Shown here piece by piece: positions 18,190 through 27,394 of a DNA stretch of 64,000 bases (its first letter is position 1; every line of letters starts with the position of its first letter). The translations under genes and the position numbers were made by a program. The notes beneath the pieces are model-generated. The model did not search any database. It was not told where the DNA came from and saw nothing but the letters and a program-made list of their open reading frames with translations. The stretch spans positions 463,075 through 527,074 of the forward strand of contig CAVONI010000001.1 in NCBI GenBank assembly GCA_963697285.1, read 5' to 3'. The stretch is from JAEUQQ01 sp963697285 (GTDB taxonomy: Bacteria; Acidobacteriota; Vicinamibacteria; Vicinamibacterales; JAFNAJ01).

Positions 18190-19571
18190 ATGTCGTCGCA
18201 CGTCGTTGGCCCCGATCCCGTCACTGCCCCGCACAGGCAATCGCCTCCGCGCACGCCGTACTCGCCGGTCCAACCTCCGAAGCCCCAGCGCCGCCGTGAA
18301 ACCGTTCGCCAGGCGCTGCGACTGCCGATCACGTTGCTGGCGATTCGGCGAATCATTGCCGCCGACTACCAGGTGCCTTCGCTCGATGCGCACCTCTGGT
18401 CGTTTCGCGGGTTTCACGAGAACGCCGACGACCCGCGCTACCGCGCGCGGCCATGGCAGAGGGTGCAACTCGGTGCGATCACCGCGCACGACGTCGTCGG
18501 GCTGGCGGTCTGGGAAATGGCGTTCATGCTGAACGTGGCGAGAGAGTTGGAGGAGCCGATTCTCGAATACAGCCACCAGAACGGCGAGGGCTTCCGGTTT
18601 CTCCTCCCGTCGCTGGCCCGCTTCCTTGGCAAGAACCAGGACGAAGTCGCCTACGCGACAGAACACAGCCTGCCGTGGTGCGAGAGCCCGTGGTGCGCCG
18701 AAGAGCGGCGTCACGCCAGCACGTTTGCCCGCATCATCGAACGGCTCACAGGCACGTCGCCCGGCCGGGAGAATCCCAACAGCCCGAAGGTGGTCACGGC
18801 GTCCGAAGCGGATGCGGTGAGGCTCGTCATCAGCCGCCAGGCGGCAGAATGGAATTCGTCATCGACCTACGTGGTCATGGCGGCGCATGCAACCGGTGAC
18901 CTCCACCACCTCCTGCGCAACGTGGCGCGCGACGAGATCAAGCACCTGGCGATCCTCGGCGCCGTCGACCGGTACCTGTTCGGCCCGCGCCGCTGGCGGC
19001 GATTCGGCGACCTGCTGCGGCATGGCATCGACCAGTTCAAGGCGCAGAAGCACCGCCGCTCCGGAGGGGGCCTGATGGGAACGAACCCCGTCACCGCGCT
19101 TGAGGTCGTCGCAGCGCACGTGATCTCGGAGTACTACATCCGTCGGTGGCTCGAGACGCTGCCGCTGCGGTCGCTGGAGGCGATCTTCGAGGCTCCCTCC
19201 AGCCTTGCCGAGCTGGCCGCTGCCGCCTTGCCACCGGAGCAGCGGGCCGCGTCAGAGGCCACGCGGCGGAAGGGAGCCGAGAAGCGCGCCACCCTGGCCC
19301 GCTGGGCACCGGACGAGCAGCGGCACGCGTTGGAACAGCGCGCCTTCGAGACGAGTCAGGCTGGAACGATCGACGAGATCGTGGTGGCGGGGCTCGGCGG
19401 CTTCCACGGGGCCGAAGCACCTGGAAGCCGCGAGGACAAGGTCGCACGGAGCAGGATCCGGCAGCACGGGGACGCGTGCTTCGGACGTGCCTTCGCGATC
19501 GTCTCCGCGACTACCAGATCAGGCACAACCGGCACGTCATCGTTCCCGACCGACGCGCGCACGCGCGATAA
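18190..19571 (+). CDS. Ferritin-like diiron protein, putative oxidase/desaturase (one frameshift)
   Basis: About 460 residues, ATG at 18190. A complete ferritin-superfamily ligand set can be placed: Glu109 (VWEMAF), Glu172-x2-His175 (EERRH), Glu220 (AAEWNSS) and Glu249-x2-His252 (DEIKH), the E/ExxH/E/ExxH order of diiron carboxylate enzymes. The family beyond that is not recognised; at this length it resembles acyl-ACP desaturase or AurF-like oxygenases more than storage ferritins. A missing C near 19490 throws the C-terminus out of frame. Restored, the protein ends RDYQIRHNRHVIVPD and stops at 19571 instead of 19626. It stands alone, with no redox partner next to it. Confidence 0.65.
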
Positions 19572-19618
19572 TGAGCTGCCGACCGACACGCACGCACGAG
19601 CTGCCCACGCGCGCACCC

Positions 19619-19984
19619 TCAGCTGATGGTCGAGTGGGTGGGTGTCAGGTCACGTGTACGATTGGTGTTTGAAATCGCGACGACGATCAGTTCCGGTATC
19701 TGGCTGTTCCCGTTGGGGCCGTTGCCCATGAACTGCACGACCCCGGTGGCCGAATGGAAGTTGATGTCGCCGTCCAACAGATAGAGGACCGGGTACCGTT
19801 GCTGCAACCCCCCGCCGGTCTCATAGGATGCAGGCAGGTACACCCAGTAAGGACGGTCCTCGTTGAGAAGCTCAAATCGAACGCTGAACTTCTCGCCGAT
19901 TGTGACGGTCCGGTTCGCATCCTGCGCCGATGCCGAGAGCGCGGCAGTGGCTGCCACCAGAGCAAACAGAGCTGTTCGCAGCAT
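19619..19984 (-). pseudogene. Esterase N-terminal fragment (alpha/beta hydrolase, truncated)
   Basis: 121 residues with an ATG at 19984, AGGAG upstream and a signal peptide (MLRTALFALVAATAALSASA). The rest matches the start of BesA/IroE-like putative esterases: YWVYLPASY, RYPVLYLLDGDINFH, ELIVVAISNTNRTRDLTPTH. Family members continue for another 150 or more residues with the GxSxGG nucleophile elbow, which is absent. The frame ends just after RDLTPTH, 48 bases from the end of the convergent diiron gene. Both genes thus abut a junction, and the missing half may have been deleted. The start region looks healthy, so a short product could still be made but not an active esterase. Confidence 0.75.
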
Positions 19985-20257
19985 GGCTCGAACTCCTGAC
20001 GGTGGGAGGGGCAGATGTCTGGGGGCGGCAGCGCAAAGCGCCCCCTACCACTTCTACGCCCGCCCCCGTGCCACGTCAACGCGAACTGTGTGCTCCACTG
20101 ATAGCCAAGCCGCCGTCGCCACGGGAGGCAGAGGAGCGGGTGAGCTTCTGAGCGAGTCGCGATCGACACAGATGACGATGAGCTGCACACGCATGGCGTT
20201 GCTGCGCCGCCGCGCGAAGAGCGATACTGATTGCCTCCTCTTCACGAAAGGTCTGCC

Positions 20258-21905
20258 ATGGCATCGCCGTCTTCAGTTGTGCGTGCCGGGATACTCTCGC
20301 TGCTCGTCGCCGGCCCGGTGCTCGCGCAACCGCGAGAGCACGCGTCTGCAGAGAACGAGACGCTCGGCACCGTCCACTTCCTGACGTCGTGCAACCCCGA
20401 CGCGCAGCCGCTGTTCGATCGCGCGGTCGCCCTGCTGCACTCCTTCGAGTTCGCGCGGGCGATCGAGGGGTTCCACGCGACGCTCGCGAAGGATCCGTCG
20501 TGCGCGATGGCCGAGTGGGGCATCGCGCTCAGCCGGTGGGGAAATCCGTTCGGTGCCGGCGTGCGTCCGGCCGCCCAGCTCCAGCAGGGGCGCGATGCCG
20601 TCGAGCGCGCAAAGGCGATCGGGCTGAAGACCGCTCGCGAGGGCGCGTACGTCGACGCCGTGGCGCAGTTGTTCGCCGCGTCCGAGACCGTCGATCAGCG
20701 CCAACGCGCGCTCGCGTACCGCGATGCGATGGCCGGCGTTCGCAGCGAAGTATCCCGACGACCCCGAGGCGGCGATCTTCCACGCGCTCGCGCTCGCGGC
20801 CGCCGCGCCGCCGACTGACAAGACGTACGCGGATCTGCTGAAGGCCGGCGCGATCCTCGAGACACTCATCGTCAGTCAGCCCGACCATCCGGGCCTCGCG
20901 CACTACATCATTCACGCCTACGACGTTCCGCCGCTCGCGCCCCGTGCGCTCGATGCCGCGCGTCGCTACGCGAAGATCGCCCCGTCGGCGCCGCACGCGC
21001 TCCACATGCCGTCGCACACGTTCACGCGCCTCGGGCTGTGGCAGGAGTCCATCGACACCAACACGGCCTCGTGGGCGGCTGCGAAGCGCGATGGAGCGAC
21101 CGCCGAAGAACTGCACACGATGGATTACCGGATGTACGCCTACCTTCAGACCGCCCAGGACGGCGCCGCGCGCGGCATCCTCGACGCCCTGCCCGAGGTG
21201 AAGGCTCGCTTCGACCCCAACGCGATTGGCTCAGCCGCGCCGGGGTCAGCCGGGGTGTTTGCGCTTGCCACGATTCCCGCACGCTACGCGCTCGAACGCG
21301 GCGCATGGGCCGAGGCGGCGAGGCTCGTGCCTCAGCCGAGCCGTTACCCCTACACGGAAGCGATCACGTACTTCGCGAGGGCGCTCGGCGCAGCACGCAC
21401 GGGAGACGCGGCGGCCGTGCGTTCGGCGATCGACGCGTTGACGACAATCGGGCATCGGCTCACGGAACAGAAGGAAGCCTACTGGGCCAATCAAGCCGAC
21501 ATCCAGCGTCGCTCTGCGTCGGCGTGGCTCGCGTTCGTCGAGGGGCACAAGGCCGAAGCGCTGGTAGAAATGCGTGCCGCCGCGGCGCTCGAAGACGCCA
21601 CCGAGAAGTCGGCCATGACGCCTGGCTCACTGACACCGGCGCGCGAGCTCGTCGGCGAGATGCTGTTGCTGCTCGACCAGCCCGCCGACGCGCTCAAGGA
21701 ATTCGAGACGACGCTGGTGAAGGAACCCAACAGGTTCCGGGCGTTGTCTGGCGCGGCGAGGTCGGCCTGGCTCGCCGGCGATCACGAGAAGGCACGCGTG
21801 TACTACGGGTCGCTCCTCGAGATCTGCGAGCGCGCCGACAAGCCAGAACGACCGGAGCTTGCACAGGCGCGCCAGGTGGCGACGGACGCACCGAAGCACG
21901 AATGA
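20258..21905 (+). CDS. TPR-repeat protein, exported (one frameshift)
   Basis: About 549 residues from the ATG at 20258 (two in-frame upstream starts lack a signal peptide). Signal peptide MASPSSVVRAGILSLLVAGP, then helical tetratricopeptide-type repeats including FARAIEGFHATLAKDPSCAM, and a conserved block LAHYIIHAYDVPPLA / HMPSHTFTRLGLWQ found in a family of bacterial TPR proteins of unknown role. A single extra G near 20740 splits the frame; removing it gives AMA-AFAAKYPDDPEAA. The C-terminal TPRs (DALKEFETTLVKEPNRFRAL) are intact. Probably periplasmic scaffold; partner unknown. A hairpin follows at 21968. Confidence 0.75.
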
Positions 21906-21967
21906 GTTGAGGCCTCGCGGCGACGACGGGGTGATTGCGCATGTGCCCGAGGCCCGCAGTCTGCCGC

Positions 21968-21989
21968 GACGGAGGCTTTTTCCTCCGTC
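21968..21989 (+). terminator. Hairpin downstream of the TPR gene
   Basis: GACGGAGG (21968-21975) pairs perfectly with CCTCCGTC (21982-21989) across a pyrimidine-rich loop. There is no T tract after it, so termination is plausible but not certain. Confidence 0.45.
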
Positions 21990-22048
21990 ACGGCCAACAT
22001 CCTCCGCGTGATCGACGCGACGGGTCCCTTGCTCCGCGCTCACGCATA

Positions 22049-22064
22049 TGGCACTGGAAGTGCA
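22049..22064 (+). promoter_or_regulatory. Candidate sigma-54 promoter of PEP-CTERM gene 1
   Basis: TGGCACTGGAAGTGCA fits TGGCAC-N5-TTGCW with one mismatch and exact spacing. The predicted start of transcription near 22075 leaves a 54-base leader before the TTG start at 22129. Confidence 0.65.
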
Positions 22065-22128
22065 AAGGGAAACTGATTCCCGGCTACGAACGAAATGTCC
22101 CCTGCAGCCCGGGAGTGAGGAGGGACCG

Positions 22129-22854
22129 TTGAAGAGACCCGTCGCGTTGCTTGTCCTGGCTGCGGCGCTGTGCCTGCCGGCATCGGCGTCAGCGATCATC
22201 ATCGGCGTACCGCCGCCGAAAGCCACGATCCTGGTGGACGGCAAGGAGATCGACACTCGCGCGTTGGATGTCACCTACGATCCCATCAAGAAGGTGGGGG
22301 GGATCGTCGGCACCCTTCAGGGCACCGACTGGGAGATCTACGTCGACGTAACGACCAACCCGGACCCGTTCGTGAACTACGCGGTCGGCGTGAGCAACTT
22401 CACGGCTGTGCCCATCACCTTCTCGTTCACGTTCACGACGCCGGTGGTTGGGGGACCCTACAACACGCTGACCAACGGCTTCAACGGGACCGCGACCGAT
22501 CGGCTGGGTGACGGTGTCACGGCGTCGGGCATCGTCCAGAAGGCGTTGCTCGACGCGGTCAACGTCCCAGCAGTGCAACTCGGGACGTACACGTGCACCG
22601 GTGGCCCCGGAGCCGGAATGACGATCTACCCGTGTCCGGCCGGGCCTGGATTCGGCCCCGTGACGGCTGGCGTGCCGTCGGCTTCCTACGCGTCCCTCGG
22701 CGTCAACCTCAATTTCACGATCTCGGCCAACGACAACGCGGGTTTCACGGGTCGTGCCGACCTCGTGAACCAGGTGCCCGAGCCGGTGACCACGTCGCTG
22801 GTTGGCCTTGGTGTTCTGGCCCTGTCGCTGGCGCGACGTTCACGGACGTCGTAG
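22129..22854 (+). CDS. PEP-CTERM sorting-domain protein 1
   Basis: 241 residues. I place the start at the TTG at 22129 because it has an ideal AGGAGGG site five bases upstream and opens straight into a signal peptide (LKRPVALLVLAAALCLPA). The ATG at 22048 would lie within the promoter element. The mature part is beta-rich (residues 25-215), with no catalytic motif. The C-terminus VPEPVTTSLVGLGVLALSLA followed by RRSR is a textbook PEP-CTERM tail: PEP motif, hydrophobic helix, basic end. That tail is cleaved by an exosortase, which must be encoded elsewhere. Expected fate is secretion through or onto the outer membrane, often with exopolysaccharide. A terminator hairpin follows. Confidence 0.85.
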   Translation: MKRPVALLVLAAALCLPASASAIIIGVPPPKATILVDGKEIDTRALDVTYDPIKKVGGIVGTLQGTDWEIYVDVTTNPDPFVNYAVGVSNFTAVPITFSFTFTTPVVGGPYNTLTNGFNGTATDRLGDGVTASGIVQKALLDAVNVPAVQLGTYTCTGGPGAGMTIYPCPAGPGFGPVTAGVPSASYASLGVNLNFTISANDNAGFTGRADLVNQVPEPVTTSLVGLGVLALSLARRSRTS

Positions 22855-22876
22855 CGACCTCACCTCCCCGCAGTAA

Positions 22877-22912
22877 GCGCGCGGCGTGCCGGCCTGGGCC
22901 GGCGCCGCGCGC
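22877..22912 (+). terminator. Strong hairpin after PEP-CTERM gene 1
   Basis: GCGCGCGGCGTGCCGGCC (22877-22894) pairs with GGCCGGCGCCGCGCGC (22897-22912), with a two-base bulge. It begins 23 bases after the stop. No T tract. Confidence 0.65.
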
Positions 22913-23029
22913 GTACGACCGCTCGCCCTGCGCTGTCGACCGCGGCACGGCGATCTCCCGCCACCGCGCCGTCGCGCGCCGACGACCTCGCCGATCGATA
23001 TCGCCGTGATAAGCGTGTATGGGAGTCAT

Positions 23030-23057
23030 GTCCATTTTGCTCATGAGTAAAATGGAC
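23030..23057. promoter_or_regulatory. 28-base near-perfect palindrome
   Basis: The arms are GTCCATTTT and AAAATGGAC around GCTCATGAGT; only one symmetric pair mismatches over the 28 bases. It is AT-rich against a GC-rich background and stands just before the fragment at 23068. It looks like an operator or promoter-proximal site left from a lost gene. Confidence 0.55.
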
Positions 23058-23067
23058 TATCCCTGCG

Positions 23068-23199
23068 GTGCGCTACTGCGCCGAGCGCACGCCGATCCCG
23101 CAGTTCTTCCAGGTCCATCGCGGTGATCGCCACTACGTGTCCGGCAAGGTCACGGTGCTTCCGTTTTCGGCGTTCTGCACGGAACTCAATCTGCCGTGA
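23068..23199 (+). pseudogene. C-terminal gene remnant after the palindrome
   Basis: A 43-codon open stretch (GTG at 23068, TGA at 23197) reading RYCAERTPIPQFFQVHRGD and ending VLPFSAFCTELNLP. The style resembles the C-terminal end of DUF4143-type AAA ATPases, but the similarity is weak and from memory only. No ribosome-binding site is seen. The simplest reading is that a promoter/operator region (23030-23057) and a gene tail were joined by deletion of the gene body. Confidence 0.4.
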
Positions 23200-23400
23200 T
23201 CGCAGGCGCCTCGCGCACCCGTGCTGGCCGACGATCGGCGCCATGCCACGCGTTCATCTCACACACGTGAGCACCGGGTTCCGCGGTGCGCCCGCGGGTC
23301 AGGCCGAGTAGTTTCCGCGTCCGAAACTGTCGAAGATCGCAAGTGCCTTAAGCGGCCACCTTTGTCCGGACGGCGGGTGTGCTTCCCGAGAGGGGTAGGC

Positions 23401-23490
23401 TGGCGGAGAGAGCGGGATTCGAACCCGCGATACGGTTACCCGTATACGCGCTTTCCAAGCGCGCTCCTTCAGCCTCTCGGACATCTCTCC
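23401..23490 (-). tRNA. tRNA-Ser (GGA anticodon)
   Basis: Read on the minus strand, it has a 7-base acceptor stem GGAGAGA/TCTCTCC, an anticodon loop TTGGAAA (anticodon GGA), a long class II variable arm, the T-arm GGGTTCGAATCCC, discriminator G and an encoded CCA at 23401-23403. The class II arm and GGA anticodon identify serine. Confidence 0.95.
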
Positions 23491-23630
23491 GCGCGTGGGC
23501 TGACGGGCGATTCTACCATCGACGCAGCAGCGCTTGTGAAGTCATCAAAAAAGAAGACAAAAGACGGCTTGAGCAGGCAGACTAATTAGCCTTCCTCGTG
23601 TTCAGCAGCCATTTCACGGCGTCCCGACAC

Positions 23631-23646
23631 GGGCATGACCCTTGCC
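23631..23646 (+). promoter_or_regulatory. Candidate sigma-54 promoter of PEP-CTERM gene 2
   Basis: GGGCATGACCCTTGCC keeps the -24 GG and -12 GC with correct spacing and differs from TGGC-N7-TTGC at one position. The predicted start of transcription near 23657 leaves about 50 bases before the ATG at 23707. Confidence 0.55.
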
Positions 23647-23706
23647 TAGGTCAGAGGTGTCAGGACGGCGCGCATCTGCGTGCCAGGCATCGCCGTGGAG
23701 GGCGTG

Positions 23707-24336
23707 ATGAAAAAGATCTGGTGTGTGCTCGCCGTCGTGTGCCTGTTCGGCGCCAAACGCGCGAACGCGGCCCCCGTCGTGCTCGATTTCGAAGACCGCC
23801 GTGGCCCGGGCGCCGCGTCGTATCAACTCCTGCCGTCCAACTATCAGGGCCTCACCTGGGCGGGCGACTTCAACGGCGGCTGGTACTCTGCCGGATACGG
23901 CCTGCCCGCCGATTGCCCCGTCGGCGGATGCTCGCCAGACTACCTGCCCGAGTCGCCGTGGATGGCCGCCTTCACGCGGAACGGCACCGTCAAGTTCAGC
24001 GCGCCGACGCGCTTCATCGGTGCGTGGTTCTCGTCGCAGACCAACACCGCCCTCACGTTCTCGTTCTACAGCGACCTGGGCATGACCAACCTGGTGGGGA
24101 GTTTCACCGAGGGCATCGAGCACACGAACAACCCGCTCCGCAACGAGTTCGTGGCCGGACCCAACGCCCTCATCCAGGTGGTGCGGGTGCAGTCGACCAG
24201 CACGGTCTGGATCATGGACGACTTCACGTACTGCGCCGCCGGGCAGGCAGACTGCCGCGCGCAGGTTCCCGAGCCGGGCATCGTGGCGCTGCTCGGGATG
24301 GCGCTCGCCGGCCTGGCCCGCCGCCGCGTTCGCTGA
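23707..24336 (+). CDS. PEP-CTERM sorting-domain protein 2
   Basis: 209 residues; ATG at 23707 preceded by GGAGGG. Signal peptide MKKIWCVLAVVCLFGAKRA ends at ANAA. The mature region is a jellyroll-like secreted domain (VLDFEDRRGPGAASYQLLP, FIGAWFSSQTNTALTFSFY), similar in style to PEP-CTERM proteins with a carbohydrate-type beta sandwich. The tail VPEPGIVALLGMALAGLARR ends in arginines, as expected for exosortase substrates. It lies 216 bases from the tRNA-Ser gene, on the opposite strand, and ends before a bidirectional terminator shared with thpR. No enzymatic residue is apparent. Confidence 0.85.
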   Translation: MKKIWCVLAVVCLFGAKRANAAPVVLDFEDRRGPGAASYQLLPSNYQGLTWAGDFNGGWYSAGYGLPADCPVGGCSPDYLPESPWMAAFTRNGTVKFSAPTRFIGAWFSSQTNTALTFSFYSDLGMTNLVGSFTEGIEHTNNPLRNEFVAGPNALIQVVRVQSTSTVWIMDDFTYCAAGQADCRAQVPEPGIVALLGMALAGLARRRVR

Positions 24337-24387
24337 CACCAGCGGCCGGTGTGCGCGCTCGCCGGCCACACCTGCTGCAGCACCCTC

Positions 24388-24429
24388 GAGCACCCGAATC
24401 CTGACGAGACGAGTCAGGTTCGGGTGCTC
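24388..24429. terminator. Bidirectional terminator between PEP-CTERM gene 2 and thpR
   Basis: GAGCACCCGAATCCTGAC (24388-24405) pairs with GTCAGGTTCGGGTGCTC (24413-24429), with a single bulge. It lies between the convergent stops at 24336 and 24446. Confidence 0.75.
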
Positions 24430-24445
24430 CAGTGAACGCCGCGGG

Positions 24446-25027
24446 CTAGGCTCGCTCGAACTCCCGCCGCAACTCCACCGTGTATGACGGCCCCTGCGCC
24501 GACAACACGCTCCTGAACAGCACCACCCCAGACACCGTCCACGTGCCGAACTCCGTCGTGGCATGACGCTCCAGGAACGGCTGCAACGCATGGCGCGTCG
24601 CTGAGCGCACGCGGCCAATCGTGACGTGCGGATGGAAGGGTGCCGGATCGGAATCGAGCCCCGCGCGCCGCACGGCGTCGCTCACCTGCTGGTGCAGGCG
24701 CTGCAAGTGCGGATGGCCGCCGGAGAGCCCCGCCCACACGATGCGCGGGCGCGAACCTCCGAACGCGCCCACACCGACGATCCGCAGGGTGAACGCGGGC
24801 ACCTGCACTGCAGGCAACGACGCACGGAATCGCGCCTCGCGTTGTGCATCCACGTCGCCGAGAAAGGCGAGCGTGACGTGCAGCAGATCCTCGCGCACCC
24901 AGCGCACGCCCTCGACGCCGTGATCGACGTGCGCGAGGGCACGCCGGCACGCGTCAGGCAGCTCGAGGCCGACGAAGAGGCGTTTGGCGGCTGCCGGCGA
25001 ACGAGGCGAGTCGCGAGGATCCGCCAT
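24446..25027 (-). CDS. thpR: RNA 2',3'-cyclic phosphodiesterase (2H phosphoesterase)
   Basis: 193 residues, ATG at 25027. A LigT/ThpR-type 2H phosphoesterase that opens 2',3'-cyclic phosphates at RNA ends. RLFVGLELP opens the fold, and the two signature HxTx motifs are seen as HVTL (about residue 50) and HVTI (about residue 135). LHQQVSDAVRRAGL separates them as in the family. Length matches ThpR (175-195). It is convergent with PEP-CTERM gene 2 across a strong terminator, and divergent from the unknown gene at 25113 with an 85-base gap. No RNA ligase partner is near. Confidence 0.9.
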   Translation of the reverse strand: MADPRDSPRSPAAAKRLFVGLELPDACRRALAHVDHGVEGVRWVREDLLHVTLAFLGDVDAQREARFRASLPAVQVPAFTLRIVGVGAFGGSRPRIVWAGLSGGHPHLQRLHQQVSDAVRRAGLDSDPAPFHPHVTIGRVRSATRHALQPFLERHATTEFGTWTVSGVVLFRSVLSAQGPSYTVELRREFERA

Positions 25028-25112
25028 GGCGTGTCACTGTCGCGCGGACCCTGCAAACGCGTCAAGCACGCAGGGGCAATCAGAGAGACAATCAGAGTCC
25101 GGGAGGTGTCGC

Positions 25113-26511
25113 ATGGTGAAGGTCGCGCTGTGGTTGTCGGTGGCACTGCTGGTCACGGTGCCTGCAACGGTCGCACCCCTCGCGCGCCAGTCGGCCGACC
25201 GTGACGCCTTCGCCGTCGTGCGCGCCATTGCGGGCACGAAGGCGCGCGCGAGGTGTGGCCGGGCTTCGACCCGTCGGAGTGGCCGATCGCGGTCTTCGAT
25301 GGCAGGCAGACGATCCTCGCTGCGCCATCCCGCCCCGCCACCCGACTTCACGCACGGTCCAGGCCAGCCAGGCGTCGTCACGATGGCCGGACGCCATCCG
25401 GCGGTCGTCGCCAACTCGACCCGCGAGATCGCGGGCGTGCGCACGGCGACCGTCATCGCGCCGCCGACGCAGCCGCTCGACAACATCCTGCTCGCCTACG
25501 TGGAAGAGGTCTTCCACGTCTTCTGGCTGCGGCGGCACGCGAACTTCCGCCCGAACGAGATGGTGCGCTACGGCTACCCGGTGTCGGATGCGTGGAACCG
25601 CGAACGCCTCCTCGCCGAAGACGAGGCGCTCGCGCGCGCGTTGGACGCGGTGGCCCTGCCAGAGGCTGCAGCATGGGGACGGGCGGCGCTGCGCATCCGC
25701 CGCGAGCGGCTCGGCGAGCGAAGTGCGGACGAACAGGCGTTCGAGAAGGCACTCGAGATGATGGAAGGGACGGCCAACTACGTCGCGCGCGCCGCGGTGG
25801 GGCAGCCGCCCAGTGCGACTGCGGTGCGCCTGCGATCGTCGAGACAGGCCGACGCGATACGGTGGCGGTTCTACGACTCCGGCGCGGCGCTGTGCTTCCT
25901 GCTCGAGCGCTTCCAGCCTGACTGGAAGTCACGCCTCGACGCTCAGCCCGACATGACCGTCGCCGACCTGCTCGACACCGCGATCACGCGAACGGGCGAA
26001 CAGCTGGCGGCGTTCTCCGCGGCGGAGTCGTCGGGCTTCGAGCGACGGGCGGCGACCGACATCGCGGAACTGGCTGCGCGCCAGCGCCAGGTTCGCGACG
26101 ACCTGCTCGGCCGTGCTGGCCCGCGGATCGTCATCGAGATCGCCGACGGAGACGAACCGTTGCGCATGACGCGATTCGATCCGATCAACCTGCTCGTGCT
26201 CGGGGCTCGCGAGGTCGCGCACGCCAACTACCTCACGTTCACCCGAGCACGACAGCACGATCGAGCTGACGAACCCGGCGTTTGCGCGCGGATCCTTCGC
26301 AGGCACGGTCGCACTCGCGCGCGCGACGGGCCCTCACCCGATGGAAGGCGTGCGGATGGTCTCCATCGTCGGGGTACGCGCGATGCCGACGATTGACCGT
26401 CGCGACGACGGCGTGACCGTCGAGGCCGAGGGCGTGCGCCTCACGCTGCGCGGGGCCGACGTGCGTGCCGAGGGCGACACGGTGCGCGTCACGTTCTCGC
26501 GTCGGCGGTAA
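25113..26511 (+). CDS. Secreted protein of unknown function (about three frameshifts)
   Basis: About 465 residues if single-base shifts near 25245, 25320 and 26245 are repaired. ATG at 25113 with GGGAGG upstream, then a signal peptide MVKVALWLSVALLVTVPATV. Segments run REVWPGFDPSEWPIAVFDG, RHPAVVANSTREIAGVRTAT, LLAYVEEVFHVFWLRRH and RPNEMVRYGYPVSDA, then helical stretches and a beta-rich tail ending VRVTFSRRR. EExFH with a later Glu (DAWNRERLLAEDEALA) hints at a metal site, but there is no clear HExxH. I do not recognise a named family. At 26245 removal of one C gives TFTEHDSTIEL, a smooth join. The gene ends six bases before the next, suggesting an operon. Confidence 0.55.
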
Positions 26512-26517
26512 GTCGCG

Positions 26518-26907
26518 ATGTCCACGCGCGTTCACCCGGACGGCGCCCTTCGTCGCACACGGATCGCCTGTGTGCTCATCGGCGTGGCCAGCCTGGTGCT
26601 CAAGCGCCATTACGGCGGTCCGGGGCAGGACCTCGTCATGTCGTACGGCGGCAACCTGTCTGCGTCGTTCGCCGTGTATTTCATGTTCGCCGCGTCCGTG
26701 CTCGGCGTCCGCGGCGGCGGGTGGGTCCCGACCGTCCTCGCGGTGGCGGTCGTCGAGTTGTTCGAGATCACCGACGGGTTCGGCGTCATGAGCAACGTCT
26801 ACGACCCCTTCGACCTCGTCGCCAACGTCACGGGTATCGCGCTGGCCTGGGCCTGCGATGCCGTGCTGCGCAGGGCAGGCTCGAGCCTCGAGCCGCGCCG
26901 GCGGTGA
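26518..26907 (+). CDS. Small integral membrane protein, VanZ-like
   Basis: 129 residues, ATG at 26518, starting six bases after the upstream gene and probably cotranscribed with it. Hydrophobic segments at about residues 15-30, 45-62, 68-84 and 100-115 give four likely helices. The end YDPFDLVANVTGIALAWACD resembles the D-x-x-x-N-x-x-G pattern of VanZ-like membrane proteins. No catalytic residue is visible. Family placement is tentative and function unknown. Confidence 0.55.
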   Translation: MSTRVHPDGALRRTRIACVLIGVASLVLKRHYGGPGQDLVMSYGGNLSASFAVYFMFAASVLGVRGGGWVPTVLAVAVVELFEITDGFGVMSNVYDPFDLVANVTGIALAWACDAVLRRAGSSLEPRRR

Positions 26908-26944
26908 TGGGGTCTCAGGGATGTCGTAGCTGCGCGGGACGGCC

Positions 26945-27374
26945 TTAGCGGCAGACTCGCAACTGCACGCTGCCGCTCACCCGCAGGACCTGCAGCTGAT
27001 AGGGGACCCGCGACACCATGAAGCGGCCCGCGTCCGTTCCGTCGCCGCGCGAGACCGACACGGGCGTAGCGCTCACGTTGGCGCTGGCGCGGAGCTTCGC
27101 GAAGCTCCCTTCGTCGAGCACGCCGTTCGACTGCACGAACGGCCGGCCGTACACGCCCTCGACGACCCACAACTGGAACGGCTGGAAGCCCTTGCCCTTC
27201 GAACGGCGGCACGTAGACGAACACGCGTCGCCCGAACGGCGGCGCGTTCACCTCGGCGTAGCTCGACGGGGGAACAGTCAGCGTCGCCAGCGGTTGCTGG
27301 CATGCGGGCGCCTGCGCGGCGCTCGCGGTCGGCGCACACACCGTGAGCGCGAGTAGCAAGAATCCGTATCTCAT
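26945..27374 (-). CDS. Small secreted protein downstream of the TIR gene (one frameshift)
   Basis: About 143 residues. ATG at 27374, signal peptide MRYGFLLLALTVCAPTASAA, then CQQPLATLTVPPSSYAEVN, RRVFVYVPPFEGQG, a one-base shift near 27195, and FQLWVVEGVYGRPFVQSNGV to a beta-strand-rich end with a terminal Cys. It starts 20 bases after the stop of the TIR-transmembrane gene on the same strand, so it is likely its operon partner. I know no family. Two Cys (one near the mature N-terminus, one at the end) could form a disulfide. Confidence 0.55.
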
Positions 27375-27394
27375 GGTCCCTGAACCTCCGTGTG

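Noticed and set aside
22936..22990. GC-rich stretch as a second terminator
   Set aside because: Composition alone; no convincing stem beyond the hairpin at 22877-22912.
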